From Oscillospiraceae bacterium (lineage in GTDB: Bacteria; Bacillota; Clostridia; Oscillospirales; Ruminococcaceae): 6,759 bases of DNA. Shown piece after piece: positions 1 through 6,749 of this stretch (position 1 is the first letter of the stretch; each line of letters starts with the position of its first letter). Both the position numbers and the translations under genes were made by a program. The stretch is from assembly GCA_003531585.1 (NCBI GenBank), contig DQFX01000070.1, positions 1-6,759 of the forward strand, given 5' to 3'. A model generated the notes under the pieces. That model was not told the DNA's origin, searched no databases, and saw only the letters and a program-made list of their open reading frames with translations.

Positions 1-147
1 TTGAATATAATGTTCGCCCTGGCGAATCTGATTCTGGCTGACAGACCTCATCTGGCAGCTTGATTCAGTGCGCTCTGGCGAGCCTGATGGGTAACTCACA
101 CGAATTTCACAATATGTCACTCTTTTTATGGCAATGGGGCGTTAATT
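1..147 (+). pseudogene. Frame-disrupted upstream part of the GPH transporter gene
   Basis: No single frame is open here, yet pieces in different frames look like the middle of a GPH-family permease. Frame 1 gives an ANLILADRP-like piece before a stop at 61. Frame 3 gives LIQCALASLMGN around 60-95. From about 88 onward frame 1 is open again and reads FYGNGALIV straight into the intact part. Comparable family members have a stretch of the type 'NRPL..L.LASL...' at this place, from general family knowledge. A degenerate repeat (15-32 and 71-88, 15 of 18 bases identical) encodes ALANLI and ALASLM in those same two frames. Either the gene has suffered several indels, or this is poor or chimeric sequence at a contig end. 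The second is at least as likely, because the damage stops abruptly and the downstream genes are intact. Confidence 0.5.
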
Positions 148-750
148 GTGCGGTGTTGCCTTAAGTATGTTGAGGGCAGCGAGACCTTGTTTACAACCTA
201 TTCGTTGGTAATCATTATACCATCCATCATAGGAGCAGGTCTGTTCCAGATACTGTTTAAGCTAACGGAAAATAAAGGCAGAACCGCATCTATTCTCGCA
301 TTCTGCACCGGTGTTTCTATGCTCTCTCTTTATCTGTTCAGCCCTGTGGAGTCTGCCGTTGCTTTCTACATTTTCTCGGGACTGACGCAGTTCTTTTTTG
401 CGGGATTTAATACAGCCATCTATGCGATAATTCCTGATTGCGTTGAATACGGAGAATGGAAAACAGGCATAAGGAATGACGGATTCCAGTACGCATTCAT
501 TTCACTCGGAAATAAGATTGGAATGGCAATTGGCACATCAGTCCTTGCCGCAGCACTAAGCTGTGCCGGTTTTGAAGCAAATATAGAGCAGAATGAAGCT
601 GTTCTGTCTATAATGAAACATAGCTTTTCAACTATTCCGGGAGTGCTTTGGATAATTACGGCGGTGGTTCTGTTCTTCTATCGGCTTAATAAAAAATCCT
701 ACAACAAAATTGTGGATGAAATCAAGGAAAGGAAGGCTGAAAATGTTTGA
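148..750 (+). CDS. GPH-family (MelB-like) sugar:cation symporter, C-terminal part
   Basis: This is the C-terminal portion of a glycoside-pentoside-hexuronide:cation symporter of the major facilitator superfamily, an inner-membrane importer driven by Na+ or H+. About five hydrophobic segments are visible, at roughly residues 15-36, 48-65, 70-92, 115-140 and 162-179, counting from the GTG at 148. The hallmark is the DCVEYGEWKTGIRNDG stretch (97-112), which matches the conserved 'D.v.YGEWKTG.R.eG' loop of the family. A lysine/glutamate-rich cytoplasmic tail ends the protein. Full-length members are about 450-480 residues, so about half is missing. The GTG at 148 is only the first possible start codon in the open stretch, not a believable initiation site: coding similarity continues upstream in frame. 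The stop overlaps the fructokinase start by 8 bases, so the two are probably translationally coupled. The substrate cannot be read from the sequence, but the next gene suggests a fructose-containing or fructose-yielding sugar such as sucrose. Confidence 0.85.
   Translation: MRCCLKYVEGSETLFTTYSLVIIIPSIIGAGLFQILFKLTENKGRTASILAFCTGVSMLSLYLFSPVESAVAFYIFSGLTQFFFAGFNTAIYAIIPDCVEYGEWKTGIRNDGFQYAFISLGNKIGMAIGTSVLAAALSCAGFEANIEQNEAVLSIMKHSFSTIPGVLWIITAVVLFFYRLNKKSYNKIVDEIKERKAENV
731..736 (+). promoter_or_regulatory. Ribosome binding site that sets the fructokinase start
   Basis: GGAAGG lies 6 bases before the ATG at 743, inside the end of the transporter gene. It supports ATG 743 rather than the in-frame ATG at 710, which would add 11 residues unlike any PfkB kinase N-terminus. 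Confidence 0.75.
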
Positions 751-1708
751 TATAGCTGCTTTAGGCGAGATACTTATAGATTTTACCATGCAGGGCTTTA
801 ACACGCAGGGACAGCGAATTTTTGCTCAGAATCCCGGAGGCGCCCCCGCAAATGTAGCGGCGGCTGTCGCTAAGTTAGGCGGAAAAGCTGCTTTTCTGGG
901 CAAGGCAGGAGATGATATGCACGGACATTTCCTGAAAGACACATTGATGTCCTGCAATATAGACTGCACAGGTTTTTCGCTCAGCAAGGATTATTTCACG
1001 ACTCTTGCCTTTGTTGATGTAAAGACCAATGGTGAGCGTGAATTCTCCTTTGCAAGAAATCACGGAGCAGATAAGATGCTGGCAGTCGAGGAAATCCCTG
1101 AGGATATAATCACACAGAGCAAAATTCTGCATATTGGTTCAATATCCCTTACAGATGAGCCTTGCAGGTCTGCAACGGTTTACGCAGTAAATACTGCAAG
1201 ACAGAACGGAGTGATAGTATCCTATGACCCAAATTTCCGGGCTTCTCTCTGGAAAGATAAAAACGAAGCCATTAACACTATGAGAAGCATGATACAGTAT
1301 GCTGACTTAATGAAGATTTCCGAGGAAGAAACAGAACTGCTAACAGGCAAAGCAGACTATACCGAAGCAGCTGATATCTTAATCGGACAGGGTGTGAAAA
1401 TAGTGGCAGTGACTCTTGGAAAGAAGGGTGCATTCGTTAGGACAGAAAAAGGCGGTATTCTTGTAAAGGGCTTCACTAACAGTGCTGTTGATGCAACAGG
1501 AGCAGGCGACGCATTTTGGGGAGGATTTCTTTACAAACTGGCGGAGAGCGGAAAAAAACTATGCGAACTTACGCCGGAGGAAGTGTCCGAATTTGCCGAT
1601 TTTGGAAACGCTTCAGCAAGCGTTTGCGTTGAGAACTATGGTGCCATACCCGCAATGCCTACGCTGGAACAGGTTCTCAAAAAACAGAAGGAAGAGAGGC
1701 AGAAATAA
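743..1708 (+). CDS. PfkB-family fructokinase
   Basis: Predicted cytoplasmic ATP-dependent sugar kinase of the ribokinase/PfkB family, 321 residues, the usual length. It most likely converts fructose to fructose 6-phosphate. The N-terminus MFDIAALGEILIDF is the typical first strand. The substrate-side signature GGAPANVAAAVAKLGG (residues 32-47) has the GGAPANVA form characteristic of fructokinases. YDPNFR (161-166) and KISEEE (191-196) are also fructokinase-like. The C-terminal PfkB signature DATGAGDAFWGGF (250-262) carries the GAGD anion hole and catalytic base Asp256. No key residue is missing. It overlaps the transporter by 8 bases and is followed after one base by the VOC gene, so the three form an operon. 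Similar kinases are called ScrK or CscK when next to sucrose genes; no sucrose hydrolase or phosphorylase lies in this window, so no symbol is given. Other PfkB sugars (2-keto-3-deoxygluconate, tagatose 6-phosphate) are less likely from the motifs. Confidence 0.92.
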   Translation: MFDIAALGEILIDFTMQGFNTQGQRIFAQNPGGAPANVAAAVAKLGGKAAFLGKAGDDMHGHFLKDTLMSCNIDCTGFSLSKDYFTTLAFVDVKTNGEREFSFARNHGADKMLAVEEIPEDIITQSKILHIGSISLTDEPCRSATVYAVNTARQNGVIVSYDPNFRASLWKDKNEAINTMRSMIQYADLMKISEEETELLTGKADYTEAADILIGQGVKIVAVTLGKKGAFVRTEKGGILVKGFTNSAVDATGAGDAFWGGFLYKLAESGKKLCELTPEEVSEFADFGNASASVCVENYGAIPAMPTLEQVLKKQKEERQK

Positions 1709-1709
1709 T

Positions 1710-2102
1710 ATGTCTATGGACGATAATTTCACAGGAATTCAACACATCGGTATCCCTACGAACGACATAGAGGCAACGATTGCGTTTTATCAGAAGTTGG
1801 GTTTTATCCCTGTACTTAGAACCGTAAATGAGCAGGCAAATGAAAAGGTTGCATTTTTAAGATTGCACAATTTGACTATCGAAACCTATGAAAACAAGGC
1901 GGCTGAAATGAAAACAGGGGCAATAGACCACATTGCGATAAATTGCGTGTCAATAGAAGACGCTTTTTCCTACATAAACAAAGAAGGTCTTAACACCACA
2001 TCGGATACGATACATTTCCTGCCGTTCTGGGAACATGGTGTACGTTTTTTCGCAATTGAAGGACCTAACTGCGAGAAGATTGAATTCAGTCAATTCCTAT
2101 AA
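1710..2102 (+). CDS. VOC-superfamily (glyoxalase/lyase-fold) metal-binding protein
   Basis: A 130-residue single-chain vicinal-oxygen-chelate protein made of two beta-alpha-beta-beta-beta modules, the size of a small bacterial glyoxalase I-like protein. Module 1 begins FTGIQHIGIPTNDIEATIAFY and module 2 begins AIDHIAINCVSIEDA. The four expected metal ligands are visible: His12, Glu58, His74 and Glu125, so it is probably an active divalent-metal enzyme rather than a binding-only member. The start chosen is ATG 1710, two bases after the fructokinase stop codon ends at 1708, with GAGG at 1696-1699 ten bases upstream; the ATG at 1716 would sit too far away. The same frame runs open upstream within the kinase gene, but that part is an out-of-frame shadow. 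The reaction is unknown: VOC proteins include methylglyoxal lyases, epimerases, dioxygenases and resistance proteins. Its place at the end of a sugar-kinase operon hints at handling a reactive by-product of, or isomerising, a sugar-derived compound, but that is inference. Confidence 0.85.
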   Translation: MSMDDNFTGIQHIGIPTNDIEATIAFYQKLGFIPVLRTVNEQANEKVAFLRLHNLTIETYENKAAEMKTGAIDHIAINCVSIEDAFSYINKEGLNTTSDTIHFLPFWEHGVRFFAIEGPNCEKIEFSQFL

Positions 2103-2240
2103 GTCAGAGATAACTTAAAAGACGGTTGTTATTAGGAAGTGATGATTCCTTTTTGGAGAGATCAATCTGCTGCTGTCCAGCGAAAAAAACTTAGTATGCC
2201 TAATGGAATAGGAGATTTGGTACATTAGCAAAAATTCAAA
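2103..2240. other. Spacer between convergent operons, no gene supported
   Basis: The stretch after the VOC stop holds only short open frames without a well-placed ribosome binding site. A weak hairpin (AGGAA 2134-2138 pairing with TTCCT 2146-2150, then TTTT) could be a minor terminator for the + strand operon, but its 5-bp stem is too short to be convincing. Confidence 0.5.
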
Positions 2241-2304
2241 CTGCCGCTTTAGCTTGAACAAGGTTTTGGATAACCTCGGTCAAGACCAAAGCGGCAGCCT
2301 TTTT
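2241..2304. terminator. Bidirectional Rho-independent terminator
   Basis: CTGCCGCTTT (2241-2250) is perfectly complementary to AAAGCGGCAG (2288-2297). The hairpin extends inward with partial pairing (CTTGA with TCAAG) and an inner GGTT/AACC stem around a TTGGAT loop. On the + strand it is followed by CC, TTTTT (2300-2304) and another T-rich run to about 2314. On the - strand it is followed at once by TTTGAATTTTT (2240-2230). It can therefore end the transporter-kinase-VOC transcript and, in the other direction, the GH59-GH35 transcript whose last stop codon is at 2369-2371. This fits its place between two convergent operons. Confidence 0.88.
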
Positions 2305-2368
2305 GCTTTATTTAGAACGGCACAATTTCGTGAGTTGGAAAGTCTGTATGGCGAACAGAATGAGCATC

Positions 2369-4111
2369 TCAGAACAGCCTGTGTTCTCCGGCAAGGAAAA
2401 TACTGTCCGCTGCCTTGCCTTCGGTTTCAAAAATGACGATAGTGTTTTTCCCGATTTGCAGCAACGGAGCGGGAATGTACAATCTTTTCTGCGGACCTAT
2501 CTCCCAGAAACGCCCGATGTTAAAGCCGTTCACAAACGCGCAGCCCTTGCCGAAACCGTCAGTGTCAAGGAACGTGTCGCAGGGTTCGTCTATGTCAAGT
2601 TCAAACCTGTAAAATGCAGGGGTATTCTCGATATATCCGATGCCGAAATCTAACGCCGCTATCTGCCTTTCGTCCAGCGGCAGCGGGTAAATCTCAAAAC
2701 CGAAGTGCCTGTGGTCGTTGATTTTCACGCCGCCGGAAATTCCCTTGCGCTGGTTTTCAAGACCTGTGCCGAAATTCTCGCGTCCGGTATTTTCGCACAG
2801 CAGGTCGATAATACCGCTGGTGCGCTTTTGCTGCGGCTCGAATTTCTCCCACATATTCTCAGCAAACGCCGTATAAACAAATTCGCCGTTGTGATAGCAC
2901 TGAACTCTGTCCGCGGCGCCCTCCAGCCGTATCTCGCTGACAGTTTCAATGTCCCTGATTTTCATTCGGTAAAGGATATAGCCGTAATCCTGTCCGATAT
3001 CCTCCATTGTCAGGGGATACGAGGATTTCACCGGGACGCTTATTTTGTCAAGCACGGAAAACAAGTCCGTCTTTCCCGTGCAGGAAATTCTGCCGTAAGC
3101 CCTACGCCTGATTTCAGTTGTGAGCGGGATTTCATGTATATCGGTATATTTTGCGATAACCTCTTTAAAAAGACGGTATTTTTCGGTAATCTGCCCGTCC
3201 TCTGTAAGAGGCGCGTCATAATCGTACGAAGTAACGTCTCCGGTTTTGCTGCCGCCGTTTCTGCCGCTCATAAAGCCGAAATTCGTTCCGCCCTCGAACA
3301 TATAGAAATTCACGCTGCCGCGTTTTAGCAGCTCGTCAAGCTCTGACGCCGCCTTCTCGGGAGAGGTGGTGTGTTGCTCCTCGCCCCATGCGTCAAACCA
3401 GCCGTTCCAGAACTCCATGCACATGAGCGGCTTATTTTCGCCGATGTATTTTCTCATCTGTCCGAACTGCCATTCTGCTCCCGAACCGAAATTACCCGTG
3501 GGCAATGCTCCGTTCAACATACCCGATTTGAATTTCGGCTCGCTCCACGGCCCGTCCGAAGTCACAAAGGGGACGGTCACGCCCAGTTCACGCAGCGTAT
3601 CCCGAAGAAATTCAAGATATGCGGTGTCGTTCCCGTAGTAGCCGTATTCGTTTTCTAGCTGCACGAGTATCACCCCACCGCCTCTGTCGCACTGATGTGG
3701 GACAAGCTTTGGAATAAGCACGCTGTAATACTCTTTTACCGCATTGAGATACGGCTCATAGCTGCATCGCAGGCGCATATTCCTGTCCCTAAGCAGCCAT
3801 GCGGGCAATCCGCCGAATTCCCACTCGGAGCAGATATACGGCGACGGGCGGATAATTATGTACAGCCCCAGCTTTTCCGCAAGATGAATGAAGCGCTCAA
3901 TGTCATGCATTCCGTCAAAGCGGAAATTACCCTTTTCCGGCTCGTGGAAATTCCACGGGATATAAGTTTCAACGGTATTACAGCCCATATTCACCAGCTT
4001 TTCAATCCTGTCCTGCCAGTATTCCGGGACTGTTCGGAAATAATGGAACGCGCCCGAGATGATTTTAAACGGCTCTCCGTTTAGATAGAAGTTATCCCTT
4101 ATTTCAAGCAT
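2369..4111 (-). CDS. GH35 beta-galactosidase, cytoplasmic
   Basis: Retaining exo-beta-galactosidase of glycoside hydrolase family 35, 580 residues, the normal length for a bacterial member. Residues 1-320 form the TIM barrel, starting with the family-typical FYLNGEPFKIISGAFHYFR stretch. The box WEFGGLPAWLL (97-107) and the signature VQLENEYG (150-157) are both present. By comparison with human GLB1, the acid/base is Glu155 in ENEYG and the nucleophile is Glu233 in CMEFWNGWFDAWGE. The rest is the usual beta-sandwich region, including ENTGRENFG (440-448) and VNGFNIGRFWEIGP (527-540). There is no signal peptide, so it should act inside the cell on imported galactosides. GGAGG (4119-4123 on this strand) lies 7 bases before the ATG. 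It starts 14 bases after the GH59 stop, so the two are co-transcribed, and it ends about 70 bases before the shared terminator. No defect is seen. Linkage preference (beta-1,3, beta-1,4 or beta-1,6) cannot be told from the sequence. Confidence 0.95.
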   Translation of the reverse strand: MLEIRDNFYLNGEPFKIISGAFHYFRTVPEYWQDRIEKLVNMGCNTVETYIPWNFHEPEKGNFRFDGMHDIERFIHLAEKLGLYIIIRPSPYICSEWEFGGLPAWLLRDRNMRLRCSYEPYLNAVKEYYSVLIPKLVPHQCDRGGGVILVQLENEYGYYGNDTAYLEFLRDTLRELGVTVPFVTSDGPWSEPKFKSGMLNGALPTGNFGSGAEWQFGQMRKYIGENKPLMCMEFWNGWFDAWGEEQHTTSPEKAASELDELLKRGSVNFYMFEGGTNFGFMSGRNGGSKTGDVTSYDYDAPLTEDGQITEKYRLFKEVIAKYTDIHEIPLTTEIRRRAYGRISCTGKTDLFSVLDKISVPVKSSYPLTMEDIGQDYGYILYRMKIRDIETVSEIRLEGAADRVQCYHNGEFVYTAFAENMWEKFEPQQKRTSGIIDLLCENTGRENFGTGLENQRKGISGGVKINDHRHFGFEIYPLPLDERQIAALDFGIGYIENTPAFYRFELDIDEPCDTFLDTDGFGKGCAFVNGFNIGRFWEIGPQKRLYIPAPLLQIGKNTIVIFETEGKAADSIFLAGEHRLF

Positions 4112-4118
4112 TACTGCG

Positions 4119-4123
4119 CCTCC
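4119..4123 (-). promoter_or_regulatory. Ribosome binding site of the GH35 gene
   Basis: A perfect GGAGG sits in the 14-base gap between the GH59 stop and the GH35 ATG, 7 bases before the start. It implies efficient independent re-initiation on the shared message. Confidence 0.8.
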
Positions 4124-4125
4124 GG

Positions 4126-6708
4126 TCAGTATTCTATTGCGTCAAGGGTGAATGTTCCGCTTACCACTGCGATCTTCACGGTATGCTTGCCCCCCGGAAC
4201 ATTGAACCAAGCGCTGCACTGCCTTGCCTTTGACCCCGTGGAGGAGCAGGTCTTGAGCAGCTTTCCGTCAACATAAACCTTGATTTTATATGCGTCGGAT
4301 TGACCTATAAGCGAGAACCTGCTGCCAGTAAAGCTGAACTGCATTGTCTTTGCCTTTTCGCCCTTTGCTACTGTCGCACGGGAGATTGTTCTGTTGAAAT
4401 GAACGTACTGGTCGGGAACAGTTCTGTACCAGTCGCCCTTGTAGGTGATGGAAGCGTCATGGTCATCCACTCGGGTGATGGTGGATTGATAGCCCTTGAC
4501 CGGGGATACCTTTAGGTTGTCGAAAATATTGTTGTACAGACCGCTGCCTATTGAGATACGACCGGAGTTTGCAAAAGCTGTTTCGTCCTTATAGGAAACA
4601 AGCTTTTTGCCGTCCAGATATGCAATTATTTTAGTACCTGCCGCAGTGATCTTCACATTGTGCCATGCGGAGGAGTTGAACTTCTTTACAGTACCGCTGG
4701 AGAGGGTGACGGTATTTTTTCTAAGCTCCCAGCGTCCGTTGGGGTAAACTTTTAAACTGTAACCGTTTTCCGCAGACCAGGAATCAAGCTCTGCCGTGAG
4801 ATAGCGCACGCCGAACGCGACATAGTTGTCAGACGCTTTGCCTGCAAACTTGAAATCTATCTTCGCCGAATAGTTGCTCCAGCGGTCATCGCCCAGCGAT
4901 GTTATAGGGTTCGGGGTACTTCTGTACCGCCAGTCGGTAGGCTTGTTGTCCGCATTAATCATCTGCATGAGCACCTTGTTCCCATCGACCTCTGCGACCT
5001 CGAATGCTCCGCCGTAATCGGTGGTGTAAAGCGGCGCATTTCCTCTTGATGCAAGGAACTCGTCTGAGTACTCAAACTTATCGGTGTAGCTAAGCTTGAG
5101 CGGAGTGTCCTTGTAGGAGCAGTTATATACAGACGAATCAGCCGTTTTGTCAAGCGTAGTGACGGTTACTATGGAATAGGGCTTTACTTCAATGGAATAA
5201 GCGTACCCACCTTTTGTCTTTACCGGCTGATATGCGGCAATCTTCTTGAAATAGTTTGCGTCGTAAGCCTGACCCTTATCCGGACCTCTGGTTTCCCAGA
5301 CATAAACGGGCGCGTCTGCCTTTGTCATATTATCAAGGGTGAACGTGTAATTACGCTGCTCGCTGCTGTCGTTGCATATAACGATAGAGTAATCGCCGGT
5401 GGCTTTGTCAGTAACTGTCATGTAGTTATTCGTGGTCTCGGAAATGGCGTGGGATTCCTTGCCGTCACCGAAGCACGCGCTGTCTATGTAACGCCAGCCG
5501 TTCTTCATGAACATCGTGAAATGCGCCGAAGTCCAGATTCCGCAGTCAGCTTCGTAATAGCCGCTCCACGGAGTCTGCGCGTTCAGCAGGGACTTTGGGA
5601 AATACTTCGCGCCAGAATAATACGCTGCCACCGCTGGCTGATATTCGTACATTGTCATTCTGCCGTTGTAGTAGGCGTTGATTATTCTGTTGCATACGTC
5701 AAGCGCGCCGTTTGTGCCGTTAAGACCGCTGCCGTTGCTGTTCACAGCAAGCTTTGCGATATTTGTGGAGGCTACGCCCTCGGTATACCAGACCTCCTTG
5801 CCATAGTCCTTGTTGAGCGCCTTTACAGCGTCGTTTGCCCATGTGTTGTAATGCTCCCCGAGAATATCTACCGCATCACGGAGCTTCTCGTTTTTTGTCA
5901 TTTCCTTTGCGATATTCCATGAGCCTATCTCGTCAGAAGCAACTATCTTTATCGCGCCGTAATCGTAGCGCTCATCAGTTTCGTTTTCGAGCATGTCAGC
6001 GAAATAAATTATCCATTCGGTATCGACCTTTGCGGCTTCGTTAGAGTCAGCGCTGATGTGGGTAAACTTTATGCCGTAGGTGTCATAAGCCTTGTCTAAA
6101 GCTGCTTTGTACCACTTGTAGCGCGCCTTAAAGCCGTTTTCCTGAGAAACGGAGAACGCGTCTGTGACCCACTTGGGCTCGCCCCAGCGGAGCAAATCCA
6201 CCGAAATGTCAGGGTTAATCGAAAGTGCGTCCGCCGCAAACATAAAGCCTGCGCCCCTTGTCACGTCAGCTTCCTCGTCTTCCGAACGCATGATGGAGGG
6301 TTCTGTTCCCGAGGAAGAATTTACGTCCGTTCCGAATTCTATTTTGACATGGGTAAGCCCTGCGCCGTAATCCGGCTTGAACAGCAGGTTCATTATCTCC
6401 CAGTAAGCCTTTGGGTTTTTGGCTTTGTAATCCATGAGCAGGCGCGATGAATTGTTGCCGGTGATAACGCCAAGCCCCCTGTACACCGTACCTTCGTCCA
6501 TGTTTGTTGTGCTGCCGTCAACGAGTACCTGCTTGTATTCGGAATTGACCGTCGCAGGTAGGATTTTGATGACCTCTTTTGCTTCTGAAGCTGACGCCAT
6601 AAGTGTGACCTCCGTTTGGTTCTGCCCGATGATGTCATGACCGCTCGCAGTCTTGCTGACCAGAACGGAAAGGCATAATACGGCCGCTATGATTTTTTTG
6701 ATATTCAT
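4126..6708 (-). CDS. Secreted GH59 (galactocerebrosidase-family) glycosidase with extra C-terminal domain
   Basis: An 860-residue exported enzyme resembling animal galactocerebrosidase (GALC) along most of its length. Residues 1-23 are a signal peptide. After a short linker, the catalytic barrel and first beta-sandwich run to about 530, with VYRGLGVITG (75-84), the FKPDYGAGLTHVKIEFG block (110-126), GTEPSIM (134-140), NAQTPWSGYYEAD (376-388) and SAHFTMF (394-400), each with a clear counterpart in GALC. By that comparison the acid/base is Glu224 (in DSNEA) and the nucleophile Glu310 (in WYTEG). GALC has WNE where this protein has SNE. Residues about 538-738 match the GALC lectin-like domain; about 740-860 form an additional beta-sandwich absent from GALC. 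The likely reaction is removal of terminal beta-galactose from a glycolipid or glycan outside the cell. The open frame continues upstream to a GTG at 6729, but AAGGAG at 6718-6723 falls inside that extension, so ATG 6708 is the start. No dockerin, LPXTG anchor or S-layer module is seen. First gene of an operon with GH35. Confidence 0.88.
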   Translation of the reverse strand: MNIKKIIAAVLCLSVLVSKTASGHDIIGQNQTEVTLMASASEAKEVIKILPATVNSEYKQVLVDGSTTNMDEGTVYRGLGVITGNNSSRLLMDYKAKNPKAYWEIMNLLFKPDYGAGLTHVKIEFGTDVNSSSGTEPSIMRSEDEEADVTRGAGFMFAADALSINPDISVDLLRWGEPKWVTDAFSVSQENGFKARYKWYKAALDKAYDTYGIKFTHISADSNEAAKVDTEWIIYFADMLENETDERYDYGAIKIVASDEIGSWNIAKEMTKNEKLRDAVDILGEHYNTWANDAVKALNKDYGKEVWYTEGVASTNIAKLAVNSNGSGLNGTNGALDVCNRIINAYYNGRMTMYEYQPAVAAYYSGAKYFPKSLLNAQTPWSGYYEADCGIWTSAHFTMFMKNGWRYIDSACFGDGKESHAISETTNNYMTVTDKATGDYSIVICNDSSEQRNYTFTLDNMTKADAPVYVWETRGPDKGQAYDANYFKKIAAYQPVKTKGGYAYSIEVKPYSIVTVTTLDKTADSSVYNCSYKDTPLKLSYTDKFEYSDEFLASRGNAPLYTTDYGGAFEVAEVDGNKVLMQMINADNKPTDWRYRSTPNPITSLGDDRWSNYSAKIDFKFAGKASDNYVAFGVRYLTAELDSWSAENGYSLKVYPNGRWELRKNTVTLSSGTVKKFNSSAWHNVKITAAGTKIIAYLDGKKLVSYKDETAFANSGRISIGSGLYNNIFDNLKVSPVKGYQSTITRVDDHDASITYKGDWYRTVPDQYVHFNRTISRATVAKGEKAKTMQFSFTGSRFSLIGQSDAYKIKVYVDGKLLKTCSSTGSKARQCSAWFNVPGGKHTVKIAVVSGTFTLDAIEY
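4129..4491 (-). other. C-terminal carbohydrate-binding-like beta-sandwich of the GH59 enzyme
   Basis: Residues about 740-860 show the pattern of a jelly-roll module often appended to secreted glycosidases. It has an opening VDDHDASITYKGDWYR, then MQFSFTGSRFSLIG, then IKVYVDGKLL, then FNVPGGKHTVKI, and a closing TFTLDAIEY. The 'D..I.Y.G.W', 'f.FtG..f.l.G', 'V.vDG', 'G.HTvki' and 'lDAi' elements recur in galactose-binding-fold modules. A role in holding the substrate is inferred. The boundary is approximate. Confidence 0.65.
6640..6708 (-). other. Signal peptide of the GH59 enzyme
   Basis: The chain opens MNIKK, then a hydrophobic core (IIAAVLCLSVLV) and a polar region SKTASG, with likely cleavage after TA or ASG near residue 21-23. 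There is no LxxC lipobox with the cysteine at a cleavage position (the only Cys lies inside the core), so release by signal peptidase I is expected and not lipid anchoring. Confidence 0.85.
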
Positions 6709-6717
6709 GAGGGATAT

Positions 6718-6723
6718 CTCCTT
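6718..6723 (-). promoter_or_regulatory. Ribosome binding site that sets the GH59 start
   Basis: AAGGAG lies 9 bases before the ATG at 6708. It lies inside the frame that could be read from the GTG at 6729, so that GTG is not the start. The MNIKK opening that results is a textbook signal-peptide start. Confidence 0.85.
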
Positions 6724-6749
6724 TCGCACTTATTATCGGGAACCTCTAA

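Noticed and set aside
710..742. An upstream ATG extending the fructokinase by 11 residues
   Set aside because: The extension reads through the transporter's charged tail region in another frame, has no family counterpart, and the good ribosome binding site points to ATG 743.
1482..1709. An N-terminal extension of the VOC protein into the kinase gene
   Set aside because: These 76 codons are an out-of-frame reading of the conserved kinase C-terminus and have no VOC features; the ribosome binding site favours ATG 1710.
2139..2228. A possible 28-30 residue small protein in the spacer after the VOC gene
   Set aside because: The purine-rich AGGAAG runs directly into the GTG or ATG start, leaving no usable spacing, and nothing in the peptide is recognisable.
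2705..3328. A 207-codon open frame on the + strand opposite the GH35 gene
   Set aside because: It is antisense to an intact, motif-complete GH35 gene, has no recognisable domain, and its openness is explained by the codon bias of the opposite strand.
5449..5922. A 157-codon open frame on the + strand opposite the GH59 gene
   Set aside because: It lies antisense to the conserved GALC-like core and shows no family motif or convincing start signal.
6732..6737. GATAAT on the - strand as a -10 element for the GH59 operon
   Set aside because: No matching -35 element is visible within the window, and the transcript would begin almost at the ribosome binding site, so one near-match is not enough.
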